A stretch of DNA of 64,000 nt from DASUAO01 sp035763745 (GTDB lineage: Bacteria > Actinomycetota > Acidimicrobiia > IMCC26256 > PALSA-555): positions 20,476-84,475 of the forward strand of contig DASUAO010000018.1 of assembly GCA_035763745.1 (NCBI GenBank), given 5' to 3'. The position numbers and the translations under genes were made by a program. The notes beneath the pieces are model-generated. The model searched no databases. It saw only the letters and a program-made list of their open reading frames with translations, and was not told the DNA's origin. Shown piece after piece: positions 55,869 through 64,000 of the stretch (position 1 is the first letter of the stretch; every line of letters begins with the position of its first letter).

Positions 55869-57605
55869 TCACCCGACGTAGTGACTGCCCCACGCCCGGT
55901 CGGTCGTGCCGCCGCGGTAGCAGTCGCGGAGATGCTCGAGCCACGCCACGCTGTCGTCGAGGCCCCCGCGTCGGTTGCGCACGAGCCAGAGGTCGCGGTG
56001 CGCGTCGACGACGGGGGCGAGACCTGTAGCGAGCCGCTCGCGCGTCGCAGCTGGGATCGACTCGAGGGTGCCGTCCCCGTCGAGCCTGGCGATCGCATCG
56101 CCGCACAGCACCCGCACCAGCGCGATGGCGTTGCGGAGCTCGTCGAGCACGAGCGCGCCGTCGGCACGCGAGGGGCGCGCTCCGTCGAGCGACATGGCGA
56201 TGCCGGCGAGCTTCTCGTCGAGGCGCTCGAATTCGGGGGCCGTGGCGCCCTTCGTGGGGCCTCGACCCAACGTGAGCTGGGGGTAGTAGAGGTGGAGCAC
56301 CACCGCCGACGTGTTCGGCACCTGGGGCGTCACGTCCCGGTACACGTCACCGAGCTCGGCCAGGGCACGGCCGAGCACGCCCGCCTCGTCACCGAACGCG
56401 TGCACGTCGAGCGCGGCCGCGAGGTCGAGCTCGCGGTTCGTGTCGAGGCACCACGACGTCGCGGCCCCGAACGCGAACCCGGGCTCGCTCACCGGGAGGT
56501 ACTGGAGGTGGCCCTGGTCACCCCAGTCGGTGTTCAGGAACCCCGAGCCGCCGTGCGCGGCTGCGGCCACCGCCGCCGCGATGGCGTCACCCCGCATGTT
56601 CGTCGTGCGCCCGAGGAGCGTGGTCCAGCTCGAGGTCCCGGGGCACACCCAGAACGGCGTGCCCGCGGCCGCGTACGCCGCGGCGCGCTCGTCGAACGGC
56701 CACCACTCCTCGTAGCCCCATTCGCACACGGTCACGTTGCCCGGCAGCCGGGCGAGGCGATCCGGATGCCCGGCCACGATGTCGCCCCACATCAGCAGGT
56801 CGCGACCAGCCAGCTCCGGAACCTCGGCGAGTCGCCCGACCCAGTCGAGGTACTCACCGATCCGCTCGTCGGGCATCTCCCACGGCTCGTCGAGCCCGAT
56901 GTGGACCCGGCTGCTCGTGAAGCACGGGAGCAGCTGCGCGAGCAGGTCGCGCACGAGGTCGAGCGAACCCGGGTTCGCGGGATCGATCGTCATCGGCGCG
57001 CGCTGCCGTCCGAGGTGGTCGGTGAACCCGTCGGGATCCATCGCCAGCGGCCGGTACCGATCGTGGCGGAGCCAGCGACCCATGTGGCCGAGGCAGTTCT
57101 GGTTGGCGACGAGCTCCATGTGGTGCCGGGCGCACCACGCGTCGAGCTCACGGATCTCGTCGGGGGTGAACGGGCTCGCGTCGGCCCACACGGCCTCGTG
57201 ACCGGAGTACGCGAACGTGTGCTCCACGTAGAGCTGGATCTGGTTGACCTTCCACGACGCGAGCCGGGCGACGAGGTCGCGCACCGTGGCCATCGTCGGG
57301 ACCTTGTCGCGCGACACGTCGAGCATGACCGCCCGGACCGGCAAGTCCGGCCAGTCGCGGATCGTCAGCATCGGCACCATCGACTCAGGGCGCAGGCGCG
57401 CAAGCTGCGCGAGCGTCGCTCGGCCGTAGAACGCCCCGGCGGCGTCGGCCGCGTCGATCGCGATGCCGTCGGTGTCGATGCAGAGCTCGTAGCCCTGCGC
57501 AGGCAGGTCGGCGTCCATCCTGATCGCCGGTACGGTGAGCGGCACCGAGCCCTCGCCGAGCACGAGGTGACGCGGAACCGGGAGCAGGTTCAAGGGTGGG
57601 ACCAT
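55869..57605 (-). CDS. Glycoside hydrolase family 20 (beta-N-acetylhexosaminidase)
   Basis: ATG 57605 gives 578 residues. A short N-terminal GH20b-like domain ends near LRPESMVPML, followed by RDWPDLPVRAVMLDVSRDKV and the TIM barrel. The catalytic pair is Asp239-Glu240 in VHIGLDEPWEMPDERIGEYL (substrate-assisted mechanism). WPDLP and NQIQLYVEHTFAYSGHEAVW are family features. No signal peptide is present, so the enzyme may act inside the cell on imported amino-sugar glycosides or on peptidoglycan fragments. The MBL gene follows after 39 bases; the amidohydrolase gene is divergent. Confidence 0.88.
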   Translation of the reverse strand: MVPPLNLLPVPRHLVLGEGSVPLTVPAIRMDADLPAQGYELCIDTDGIAIDAADAAGAFYGRATLAQLARLRPESMVPMLTIRDWPDLPVRAVMLDVSRDKVPTMATVRDLVARLASWKVNQIQLYVEHTFAYSGHEAVWADASPFTPDEIRELDAWCARHHMELVANQNCLGHMGRWLRHDRYRPLAMDPDGFTDHLGRQRAPMTIDPANPGSLDLVRDLLAQLLPCFTSSRVHIGLDEPWEMPDERIGEYLDWVGRLAEVPELAGRDLLMWGDIVAGHPDRLARLPGNVTVCEWGYEEWWPFDERAAAYAAAGTPFWVCPGTSSWTTLLGRTTNMRGDAIAAAVAAAAHGGSGFLNTDWGDQGHLQYLPVSEPGFAFGAATSWCLDTNRELDLAAALDVHAFGDEAGVLGRALAELGDVYRDVTPQVPNTSAVVLHLYYPQLTLGRGPTKGATAPEFERLDEKLAGIAMSLDGARPSRADGALVLDELRNAIALVRVLCGDAIARLDGDGTLESIPAATRERLATGLAPVVDAHRDLWLVRNRRGGLDDSVAWLEHLRDCYRGGTTDRAWGSHYVG

Positions 57606-57668
57606 CGCCAGGCATCCTGGCGCACTCGGCTCGCGCGCGCGTCCCGCGCATGCTCGCTGACCCATGAC

Positions 57669-57674
57669 TACCCT
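57669..57674 (+). promoter_or_regulatory. -10 box (TACCCT) of a probable leaderless promoter
   Basis: TACCCT lies 7 nt before GTG 57682. It overlaps codons that would belong to the gene if ATG 57664 were used, which argues for GTG 57682. Confidence 0.5.
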
Positions 57675-57681
57675 CGGGCCG

Positions 57682-59367
57682 GTGACCCACGATCTCGTCA
57701 TCCGCTCGGGCCTGCTCGTCGACGGGCTGGGTGGCGACCCCGTCCCGGGCGACGTGGCGATCGACGGCGACCGCATCACCGAGGTCGGCGACGTGTCGGG
57801 GTCCGGCAGCCGCGAGCTCGATGCCGACGGCCGCCTCGTCACGCCCGGGTTCGTCGATCTCCACACGCATCTCGACGCGCACCTCGGGTGGGAACCGCTC
57901 GCGACGTCGTCGTGCTGGCACGGAGTCACCTCGGTGGTGCTCGGCTCGTGCGGCGTGACGTTCGCGCCGTGCAAGCCCGACGACCGTCGCTACCTCGCCG
58001 AGCTCATGGAGTCCGTGGAGGACATCCCGGCCGAGGCGATCATGACCGGGCTCGACTGGGACTGGGAGTCCTACGGCGAGTACCTCGATGCGGTCCAACG
58101 GTGGCCCAAGGGCGTGAACGTCGGCGGGATGGTGGGCCACTGCGCGGTGCGGTACCACGCCATGGGCGAGCGCAGCCTCGACGACATGCCCGCCTCCGAC
58201 GACGACATCGCCGCGATGTGCGCACAGGTCGACGAGGCGATGGGCGCCGGCGCGCTCGGCTTCTCGACGTCGCGCACGATGCTGCACCGCGTCCCCGACG
58301 GTCGTCCGGTCCCCGGCACGTACGCCGACGCGCGCGAGCTGCTCGCGATCGCCGAGGTGCTCGGTCGGCGTCGCGCGGGCGTGTTCGAGGCCGCCGCCGC
58401 GCTCGGAGAGCGGACCGTCGACGGCGGCCGGCGCACCATTCCCGAAGTCGAGCTGCTCGCCGAGATCGCCCTCGCCTCGGGTCGGCCGGTCACGTTCGGG
58501 TTGAGCCAGACCAAGCGGGTGCCCGACCTGCACGTCGAGGCGCTGGCGACGGTCGAGGCCGCGCGGGCGCGGGGTGCGGCGCTGTACCCGCAGACGACCG
58601 CGCGGGGTATCGGCATGCTGTTCGGCCTCGTGCACCGGAGCCCGTTCGACGGGACGCCCGAGTGGCGGGCCCTGCGCGACCTCCCCGTGGCGGGGCGGGT
58701 CGCTGCGCTGCGCGACCCCGATCGGCGCGCCGCGCTGATCGAGTCGGCCCGTGACCTGCCCACGATCCCGCCCGACGAGCTGTTCGTGCTCCCGGCCGGG
58801 GATGCCCGCTACGACCTCCCTGCCGAGGAGAGCCTCGCCGGCCACGCCGCCCGGCTCGGCGTCACTCCGGCGGAGGCGTTCATCGACCTCTCCCTCGAGC
58901 GAGAGGGCGCGCTCCTCCTCAACTGGCCGTTCCTGAACGACGACCTGTCGGCCGTCGAGATGATGCTCACCCACCCACACACGGTGATGGGCCTCGCCGA
59001 CGCCGGTGCGCACGTCGGCCTCATCATGGACTCGAGCCAGCCGACGTTCCTCCTCTCCCACTGGGTGCGCGATCGCGGGCTCCTCTCCGTCGGGGAAGCC
59101 GTGCGCAAGCTCACGTCGGAGACCGCGCGGGTGATGGGGATCGCCGATCGCGGGGTGCTGGCTCCCGGCGCGTGCGCGGACGTCAACGTGCTGGACCTCG
59201 ACGGCCTGGGTCTCCCCCAGCCCGAGTACGTGCACGACTACCCGAACGGGGCGGGGCGCTTCGTGCAGCAAGCCCGCGGCTACGCGTGGACGCTGGTGAA
59301 CGGCGAGGTGTTCATGGCCGACGGCGAGCACACGGGCGCGCTCGCCGGCGCGACGCTTCGCTCCTGA
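57682..59367 (+). CDS. N-acyl-D-amino-acid deacylase-like amidohydrolase
   Basis: GTG 57682 gives 561 residues (ATG 57664 would add six). HDLVIRSGLLVDGLGGDPVP is the amidohydrolase N-terminal beta domain, and GFVDLHTHLDAHLGWEP supplies the HxH metal pair. SSCWHGVTSVVLGSCGVTF is the D-aminoacylase block. GFSTSRTMLHRVPDG and LADAGAHVGLIMD contribute the late catalytic Asp. Relatives hydrolyse N-acyl-D-amino acids and related cyclic amides. It is divergent from the GH20 gene, so a link to cell-wall or amino-sugar turnover is possible. Confidence 0.85.
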   Translation: MTHDLVIRSGLLVDGLGGDPVPGDVAIDGDRITEVGDVSGSGSRELDADGRLVTPGFVDLHTHLDAHLGWEPLATSSCWHGVTSVVLGSCGVTFAPCKPDDRRYLAELMESVEDIPAEAIMTGLDWDWESYGEYLDAVQRWPKGVNVGGMVGHCAVRYHAMGERSLDDMPASDDDIAAMCAQVDEAMGAGALGFSTSRTMLHRVPDGRPVPGTYADARELLAIAEVLGRRRAGVFEAAAALGERTVDGGRRTIPEVELLAEIALASGRPVTFGLSQTKRVPDLHVEALATVEAARARGAALYPQTTARGIGMLFGLVHRSPFDGTPEWRALRDLPVAGRVAALRDPDRRAALIESARDLPTIPPDELFVLPAGDARYDLPAEESLAGHAARLGVTPAEAFIDLSLEREGALLLNWPFLNDDLSAVEMMLTHPHTVMGLADAGAHVGLIMDSSQPTFLLSHWVRDRGLLSVGEAVRKLTSETARVMGIADRGVLAPGACADVNVLDLDGLGLPQPEYVHDYPNGAGRFVQQARGYAWTLVNGEVFMADGEHTGALAGATLRS

Positions 59368-59381
59368 TCAGGATCGCCTGA

Positions 59382-60404
59382 TCAGGTCGTCCGGGCCGCC
59401 AGCTGGTCGAGCGCGGCGAGCTCTTCCTTGGTCCCGATCACGATGAGGACCTGCCCGGCCTCGATGTGGTGCTCGGGTGCGGGGTTCGTGATGAACGAGT
59501 GGTCGGGTTGACGCACCGCGAGCACGAGCGCGCCCGTGCGGTCGCGGATGTGCGCGTCACGGATCGATGCACCCGCGAGGGCCGACCGTTCCGGCACCTT
59601 CACCTCCTCGAGGCGGAACTCGATCTCGGCGTCGTGCATGACGACGTCGAGGAACTCCGTCACGTGCGGCTGGAGGAGGAACGCCCCGGCGCGAGCCCCG
59701 CCGATGCTCTGCGGATTGATGACCCGGTCGGCGCCGGCCCGCCGCAGCTTCTCCTCGTTGTCCTCGATGCGGACCCGGCCGACGATGAAGAGGTCGGATC
59801 CGAAGCTGCGGGCGCTGAGCGTGACGAAGAGGTTGCCGGCATCGTTGTCGAGGGCGGCGACGAGCGCGCGGGCCCGGCGTACCCCGGCCTGCTCGAGCAC
59901 GTCGTCGGCGGTCGCGTCGCCCAGCACCGACGGGCCCTCGACGGTCTCCAGCCGCTCGTCGTCGGCGTCGACGACCACGTACTCCTGCCCAGCGGCATCG
60001 AGCTCCTTCGCGATCGCCCGACCGACGCGTCCCCACCCGCAGATGATGACGTGGTCGCGCATCCCGTTGATCTTGCGTTCCATCCGTTGCCTCCCGAACG
60101 CGCCTTGCATCTGGCCCTCGAGCAGCGTCTCGATGAACGCCGAGAGCGTGTACAGCGCGGTGCCGACCCCGACGAGGATGAGGACGATCGTGAACACCTG
60201 CGCGCCGTCGCCGAGGGGTTGCACCTCGCGGAAGCCCACCGTGGTGACGGTCGTGACCGTCTGATAGAGCCCCTCGAGCACGGTGAAACCGAAGGCCACA
60301 TACCCCACGGTCCCGAGGGCCATGACCGCCAGGAGGGCGGCCAGGCCCATCTGTACCCGTCGCCAGTCCGCGGTGGCTCGCGCGTCACTCCCCCGAAACG
60401 GCAT
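59382..60404 (-). CDS. Two-helix K+ channel with RCK domain (MthK-like), variant filter
   Basis: The 340-residue protein has span 1 (about 18-40), a pore loop YQTVTTVTTVGFREVQPLGD, span 2 (about 69-93), then RCK-N with HVIICGWGRVGRAIAKELDA (NAD-type GxGxxG) and VVVDADDERLETV, and RCK-C ending AGQVLIVIGTKEELAAL. Channels of this class open on ligand binding to the RCK ring. The selectivity filter reads TVGF followed by R instead of TVGYGD, so ion selectivity could differ. It is convergent with the amidohydrolase gene. Confidence 0.87.
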   Translation of the reverse strand: MPFRGSDARATADWRRVQMGLAALLAVMALGTVGYVAFGFTVLEGLYQTVTTVTTVGFREVQPLGDGAQVFTIVLILVGVGTALYTLSAFIETLLEGQMQGAFGRQRMERKINGMRDHVIICGWGRVGRAIAKELDAAGQEYVVVDADDERLETVEGPSVLGDATADDVLEQAGVRRARALVAALDNDAGNLFVTLSARSFGSDLFIVGRVRIEDNEEKLRRAGADRVINPQSIGGARAGAFLLQPHVTEFLDVVMHDAEIEFRLEEVKVPERSALAGASIRDAHIRDRTGALVLAVRQPDHSFITNPAPEHHIEAGQVLIVIGTKEELAALDQLAARTT

Positions 60405-60528
60405 GTCGCCGCGAGGTTACCGGTGGATCGTCGTGCTCCCGGGCTGACAGTCATCGTTCGCGCACCGACGTCGGTCGCCGGGTAGCGTCACGACAACTCA
60501 ACACGAGAGCTCGAGGGCAGATCGAATC

Positions 60529-61938
60529 GTGCAGCACATCGGAGTGGAGGCGCTCCCCGCCGAGCGTCTCGAAGCGCTGATCGGCCCGCAACGAGCCGAG
60601 GAGTTCCGCCGGGCCGCCGCCGGGGCCCGGGAGCTGCTCGCCGGTCGGCGCGTGCTCAACGTCAACTCCACCGCGAGCGGCGGAGGCGTTGCCGAGCTGC
60701 TCCAGACGCTGCTCTCGTACGCCCGTGGGGTCGGCGTCGACGCGCAGTGGGTGGTGGTCGACGCCGAGCGCCCGTTCTTCGACATCACGAAGCGTATCCA
60801 CAACCACCTCTACGGCTCCGCGGGCGACGGAGGTCCCCTGGGCCCCGAGGAGCATGCGGCCTACGAAGCGGTGATGCGCGCGAACGCCGACGAGCTCGCG
60901 ACCTACTCGCAGTCGGGCGACATCGTGATCCTGCACGATCCGCAGACCGCGGGCCTCGCCCACGCGGTGCGGAACACCGGAGCGAAGGTCGTGTGGCGCT
61001 GTCACGTGGGACGCGACACACCCAACGAGCACACCGAGCGGGGCTGGGACTTCGTGCGCCCCTACATCGACGACGTCGATGCGTTCGTCTTCAGCCGGGC
61101 CGAGTTCGCGCCTCCGTGGATCGATCCGGACCGGCTCTTCGTGATCCCGCCCTCGATCGACCCGTTCTCGGCGAAGAACCAGGAGCTCTCGGGCGACGCG
61201 GTCCGAGGGATCCTCCAGTACGTCGGCCTGCTCGGTGGCGACGCCGATCCGCCCGCCGTGGAGTTCTCACGCCGTGACGGGTCCCCCGGTCGCATCGACC
61301 GCCGGGTCGACATCCTCCAGACGGGCCCGCCCCCGCCGCCGAGCGTCCCGCTCGTGATCCAGGCATCGCGATGGGACCGAGTCAAGGACATGACCGGGGT
61401 GCTGCACGGGTTCACGCGCCATCTCGACGGCAGCGACGCGCACCTGACCCTCGTCGGACCCGCGGTGCACGGTGTCGACGACGACCCCGAGGCCGGCCCG
61501 GTGCTCGACGAGTGCATGGAGGCGTGGGGAGAGCTCCCGGAGGTGCTGCGGGAGCGCGTGCACCTCGCGTGCGTCCCGATGCACGACCCCGACGAGGCCG
61601 CGATCATCGTGAACGCGCTCCAGCGCCACGCCAGCGTCGTGACCCAGAAGAGCCTGGCGGAGGGCTTCGGCCTCACCGTCACCGAGGCGATGTGGAAGCG
61701 CCGTCCGGTCGTCGCGAGCCGGGTGGGCGGAATCGCGGACCAGATCGTCGACGGTGAGCACGGGCTGCTCATCGACGATCCCTTCGACCTGGATGCGTTC
61801 GGCGAGGCCGTCCATCGCCTCCTCGTCGACCGCCCGTACGCCGAGCGCCTCGCCGCCGCCGCGTACGAGCGGGCCTACGAGGAGTTCCTCGGCGACCGGC
61901 ACCTCGAGCGCTACGCCGCGCTGTTCACCAACCTCTGA
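60529..61938 (+). CDS. treT: Trehalose synthase-like glycosyltransferase (TreT-type, GT4)
   Basis: GTG 60529 gives 469 residues. The N-terminal domain has RVLNVNSTASGGGVAELLQT, HDPQTAGLAHAVR and VVWRCHVGRDTPNEHTE. The C-terminal domain has VIQASRWDRVKDMTGVLHGF, then TQKSLAEGFGLTVTEAMWKR, the E-x7-E nucleotide-sugar motif. These are features of TreT, which joins NDP-glucose and glucose to give trehalose, often for osmotic or heat stress. A possible link with the GH15 enzyme (trehalase-like) cannot be shown. TAGCGT at 60483-60488 may be the -10 box. Confidence 0.82.
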   Translation: MQHIGVEALPAERLEALIGPQRAEEFRRAAAGARELLAGRRVLNVNSTASGGGVAELLQTLLSYARGVGVDAQWVVVDAERPFFDITKRIHNHLYGSAGDGGPLGPEEHAAYEAVMRANADELATYSQSGDIVILHDPQTAGLAHAVRNTGAKVVWRCHVGRDTPNEHTERGWDFVRPYIDDVDAFVFSRAEFAPPWIDPDRLFVIPPSIDPFSAKNQELSGDAVRGILQYVGLLGGDADPPAVEFSRRDGSPGRIDRRVDILQTGPPPPPSVPLVIQASRWDRVKDMTGVLHGFTRHLDGSDAHLTLVGPAVHGVDDDPEAGPVLDECMEAWGELPEVLRERVHLACVPMHDPDEAAIIVNALQRHASVVTQKSLAEGFGLTVTEAMWKRRPVVASRVGGIADQIVDGEHGLLIDDPFDLDAFGEAVHRLLVDRPYAERLAAAAYERAYEEFLGDRHLERYAALFTNL

Positions 61939-61993
61939 GCCGGCCGTCCCCGTTCCGGCACCCGGGTGCCGACCGCCGCGGATTCGGGGACGA

Positions 61994-63244
61994 TCAGGCG
62001 CCGAAGTCCCACCCGTTGCCGCGGTGGTACTGGGAGAGCACGTTCTTGGCGATGAGGATCCGGTGCACCTCGTCGGGTCCGTCGGCGAGGCGCAGCGTCC
62101 GCGCCCCCTGGTACATCGCCGCGAGGGGCAGGTCGCCCGAGACACCCGCGGCGCCCCACACCTGGATCGCCCGGTCGACGACGCGCTCGTACGCGGCCGG
62201 CACGAACACCTTGATCGCGGAGATGTCGGTGCGGGCGTCGCCCTCGGCCTCCATCTTCTCGGCGCAGTGGATCGTCATGAGCCGGGCGGCCTGGATGTCG
62301 ATGTAGGAGTCGGCGATGAAGCCCTGGATGAACTGCTTGGTCTCGAGCAGGCCGCCGTGCACCTCACGCGTCATCGAACGCTCCACCATGAGGTCGAACG
62401 CGCGCCACATCTGCCCGATCGAGTTCATGCAGTGGTACACGCGCCCCGCACCGAGGCGGTCCTGCGCGGCCTGGTGCCCGCTCCCCCGGCTCCCGAGCTG
62501 GTTCTCGATCGGCACCCGGACGTCGTCGTAGATGATCTCGCAGTGGTCGCTCGGGACGTTCCAGACCGTGATGCCGCGCACCACGTTCACGCCGGGCGTG
62601 TCCTTGGGGACGATGATCTGGGTCATCCGGCTGCTCTGGTCGGCGCCGCCCTCGTCGTCCTCGGTGCGACACATCACGATGAAGAAGTCGGCGCGGTGCC
62701 CGTTCGACGTGAACCACTTGTGGCCGTTGATGACCCACTCGTCGCCGTCGCGCCGGGCCGTGGTCTTGATCGAGCGGGGGTCGGAGCCGGCGTTGTCGGG
62801 CTCGGTCATCGAGAACCCGGACTCCATCTCCCCCGCGATCAGCGGGAGCAGCCACTTCTTCTTCTGCTCCTCGGTGCCGTACTTCACGAGGATCTTCTGG
62901 TTCCCGGAGTTCGGCGCGACCACCCCGAACAGGGCCGCGCCACCGAGCGCGTAGGCGAGCACCTCGTTCATGTAGGCGACCTCGAGGAAGTCGAGCCCGG
63001 CCCCGCCGTACTCCTCGGGCAGGTGCGGTGCCCACAGCCCGGCCTGCTTCACGCACTGCTTGATGTGCTCGCGGACGCCCTTGGCCTTCTCGACCTCCTC
63101 GGGCGTGAGCCGGATGCCCGCACGACGGGCGAAGAGCAGGTTCTCGTTGGGGAGGATCTCCTCGTTGACGATCTTCGCCGTGAGCATCCGGATCTCGTTG
63201 ATGCGGTCCGAGACCATCGGGATGGGCTTCACGTTCATGAGCAT
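61994..63244 (-). CDS. Acyl-CoA dehydrogenase, ACAD10/11- or FadE2-like
   Basis: ATG 63244, with AGGAG seven bases upstream, gives 416 residues. Blocks are WAPHLPEEYGGAGLDFLEVA, SGFSMTEPDNAGSDPRSIKT, VINGHKWFTSNGHRADFFIV, and the end VWGAAGVSGDLPLAAMYQGA then RTLRLADGPDEVHRILIAKN. The last segment with DGPDEVH is typical of the ACAD10/11-type branch, acting on branched or hydroxylated acyl chains. It is divergent from the F420 PPOX gene and lies apart from the steroid operons. Confidence 0.87.
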   Translation of the reverse strand: MLMNVKPIPMVSDRINEIRMLTAKIVNEEILPNENLLFARRAGIRLTPEEVEKAKGVREHIKQCVKQAGLWAPHLPEEYGGAGLDFLEVAYMNEVLAYALGGAALFGVVAPNSGNQKILVKYGTEEQKKKWLLPLIAGEMESGFSMTEPDNAGSDPRSIKTTARRDGDEWVINGHKWFTSNGHRADFFIVMCRTEDDEGGADQSSRMTQIIVPKDTPGVNVVRGITVWNVPSDHCEIIYDDVRVPIENQLGSRGSGHQAAQDRLGAGRVYHCMNSIGQMWRAFDLMVERSMTREVHGGLLETKQFIQGFIADSYIDIQAARLMTIHCAEKMEAEGDARTDISAIKVFVPAAYERVVDRAIQVWGAAGVSGDLPLAAMYQGARTLRLADGPDEVHRILIAKNVLSQYHRGNGWDFGA

Positions 63245-63326
63245 GCGGTCGCTCCTCGGTTCCTGCGAGTCGAGACGCAGGGTACCGTCGGGCGCGCTCG
63301 CACCGCCTTGCCGAGAGGTCGTCCCG

Positions 63327-63821
63327 ATGCCCAGGATCGCCACCAACCGCACGGTCTCGCGTGACGAGCTCCTCGCGTTCGTCCGGCCGCGTCACCGCGG
63401 CGTGCTGCTCACCACACGCGGCGACGGGAGCCCACAGGCGTCACTCGTGACGATGGGCGTCGGCGACGACGGTGCGATCCTCGTCTCCACCTATCCGGAG
63501 CGAGCGAAGGTCCACAACGTCCGCGCCCGGCCGTCCGCCTCGATGGTGGTGCTGTCCGACGACTTCGGCGGGGAATGGGTCCAGGTCGACGGCCGCGCCG
63601 AGATCGTCGATCTCCCCGACGCGCTCGACGGGCTCGTCGAGTACTTCCGCGTCATCAGCGGCGAGCACTCCGACTGGGACGAGTACCGGGAGGCCATGAC
63701 CTTCCAGGGCAAGTGCCTGCTCCGGCTCGAGATCGACCGGTGGGGCCCGATCGCGAGCGGCGGCTTCCCCACCGACGTCGCGGCCCGGATGGATGCACGC
63801 GCCGCGCGCGAGTCGCCGTAG
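63327..63821 (+). CDS. PPOX-class F420-dependent oxidoreductase
   Basis: The 164-residue split-barrel protein has LLAFVRPRHRGVLLTTRGDG, SPQASLVTMGVGDDGAILVS, TYPERAKVHNVRARPSASMV and EWVQVDGRAEIVDLPDALDG, the conserved blocks of TIGR03618-type F420 enzymes (pyridoxamine-oxidase fold). It would use F420H2 to reduce an unknown substrate. ATG 63327 follows a GAGAGG site. TACCGT at 63282-63287 may be a promoter element. Confidence 0.82.
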   Translation: MPRIATNRTVSRDELLAFVRPRHRGVLLTTRGDGSPQASLVTMGVGDDGAILVSTYPERAKVHNVRARPSASMVVLSDDFGGEWVQVDGRAEIVDLPDALDGLVEYFRVISGEHSDWDEYREAMTFQGKCLLRLEIDRWGPIASGGFPTDVAARMDARAARESP

Positions 63822-63924
63822 CCGCGTTCGTCATCGCTCCGGGTCGCGCTCGGTCGGGGCCGCCGATCGTAGGCGGACGCACGCGGCCCCTCTCCGGTTG
63901 TCGAGGAGCTGGTGGGGAAGTCCT

Positions 63925-63956
63925 CTCGTCTTGATCCCTCGTCTTGATCCCTCGTC
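63925..63956. repeat. 13-bp tandem repeat (2.5 units)
   Basis: CTCGTCTTGATCC is repeated at 63925-63937 and 63938-63950, with a half unit to 63956. It lies in the intergenic space 7 bp past which a minus-strand stop codon occurs. Similar short units occur at other gene borders in this window. Confidence 0.85.
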
Positions 63957-63962
63957 TCGTGC

Positions 63963-64000
63963 TCAGGCGGCGGGGCCGGCGCGGGCGGCGACGTCGCCGT
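63963..64000 (-). CDS. Possible C-terminus of a minus-strand gene entering from the right
   Basis: A minus-strand TGA at 63965-63963 is preceded by codons for GDVAARAGPAA, an Ala-rich end typical of this genome. Only 11 codons are visible, so this is a tentative call based on frame and position after the last plus-strand gene. Confidence 0.3.
   Translation of the reverse strand, partial: GDVAARAGPAA

Noticed and set aside
1..64000. tRNA, rRNA, prophage, integrase or IS transposase genes.
   Set aside because: None were recognised by motif or structure on either strand; no attachment sites could be supported.

Overview
The window is a very GC-rich chromosomal segment with GTG/TTG starts, many ATGA/GTGA gene overlaps, several F420-type oxidoreductases, DUF3039 and DUF3566 proteins and a large stock of acyl-CoA dehydrogenases, thiolases and short-chain dehydrogenases. 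This points to an actinobacterium, and my guess is the class Acidimicrobiia. No rRNA, tRNA, CRISPR array, phage or classical transposase was seen.

Layout. 1-7.8 kb: DNA glycosylase fragment, VOC and DinB proteins, two small membrane proteins, an OmpR-type two-component system, an EEP-family phosphodiesterase, a muramidase-like lipoprotein, and an ECF sigma factor with its probable membrane anti-sigma partner. 8-16 kb: cytochrome P450 plus ferredoxin, MFS exporter, SDR, orphan peptide-type binding protein, GH15 glucosidase. 16-36 kb: acyl-CoA and steroid metabolism. fadA6, a pair of acyl-CoA dehydrogenases, ipdC, ipdB, ipdA, echA20, ipdF and fadE30 are recognisable homologues of the KstR2-regulated set that degrades the last two steroid rings (C/D; the HIP-CoA pathway) in Mycobacterium and Rhodococcus. 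Added to them are a thiolase/DUF35 pair, a beta-lactamase-fold esterase and a SnoaL-like protein. 36-46 kb: MaoC hydratase, FAD amine-oxidase-like protein, membrane/hydrolase fusion, DUF3566 and CPBP membrane proteins, dienelactone hydrolase, DUF1295 protein, acyl-CoA ligase, DUF3039, LipB and YceI. 46-64 kb: second P450, F420 oxidoreductase with carboxyltransferase, SDR, CoA-transferase, formylglycine-generating enzyme, glutamate decarboxylase, MBL hydrolase, GH20, D-aminoacylase-like amidohydrolase, K+ channel, TreT-like glycosyltransferase, acyl-CoA dehydrogenase and an F420 PPOX protein.

How the genes work together. The central minus-strand operon (echA20, DUF35, ltp-like, ipdA, ipdB, ipdC, esterase, SnoaL) is joined end to end by start/stop overlaps. 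Gaps between its genes are filled by tiny reading frames that overlap the neighbouring genes at both ends. With fadE30-ipdF and fadE-fadE-fadA6 it supplies most steps from HIP-CoA to beta-ketoadipyl-type CoA esters. No KstR2-like TetR regulator was seen.

Structures not explained by the genes. (1) A family of four 47-bp palindromes at gene ends, two of which flank a methyltransferase gene in inverted orientation. (2) An AbiEi/DUF559 gene bracketed by arrays of an 11-bp motif (GTTCTCGTGAC) in both orientations. (3) Recurrent coupling minicistrons, several built of 14-15 bp tandem repeats. (4) A 30-bp direct repeat that brackets the DinB gene and carries one arm of a terminator hairpin. (5) A recurring TAnnnT box 6-8 nt before start codons, implying many leaderless mRNAs.
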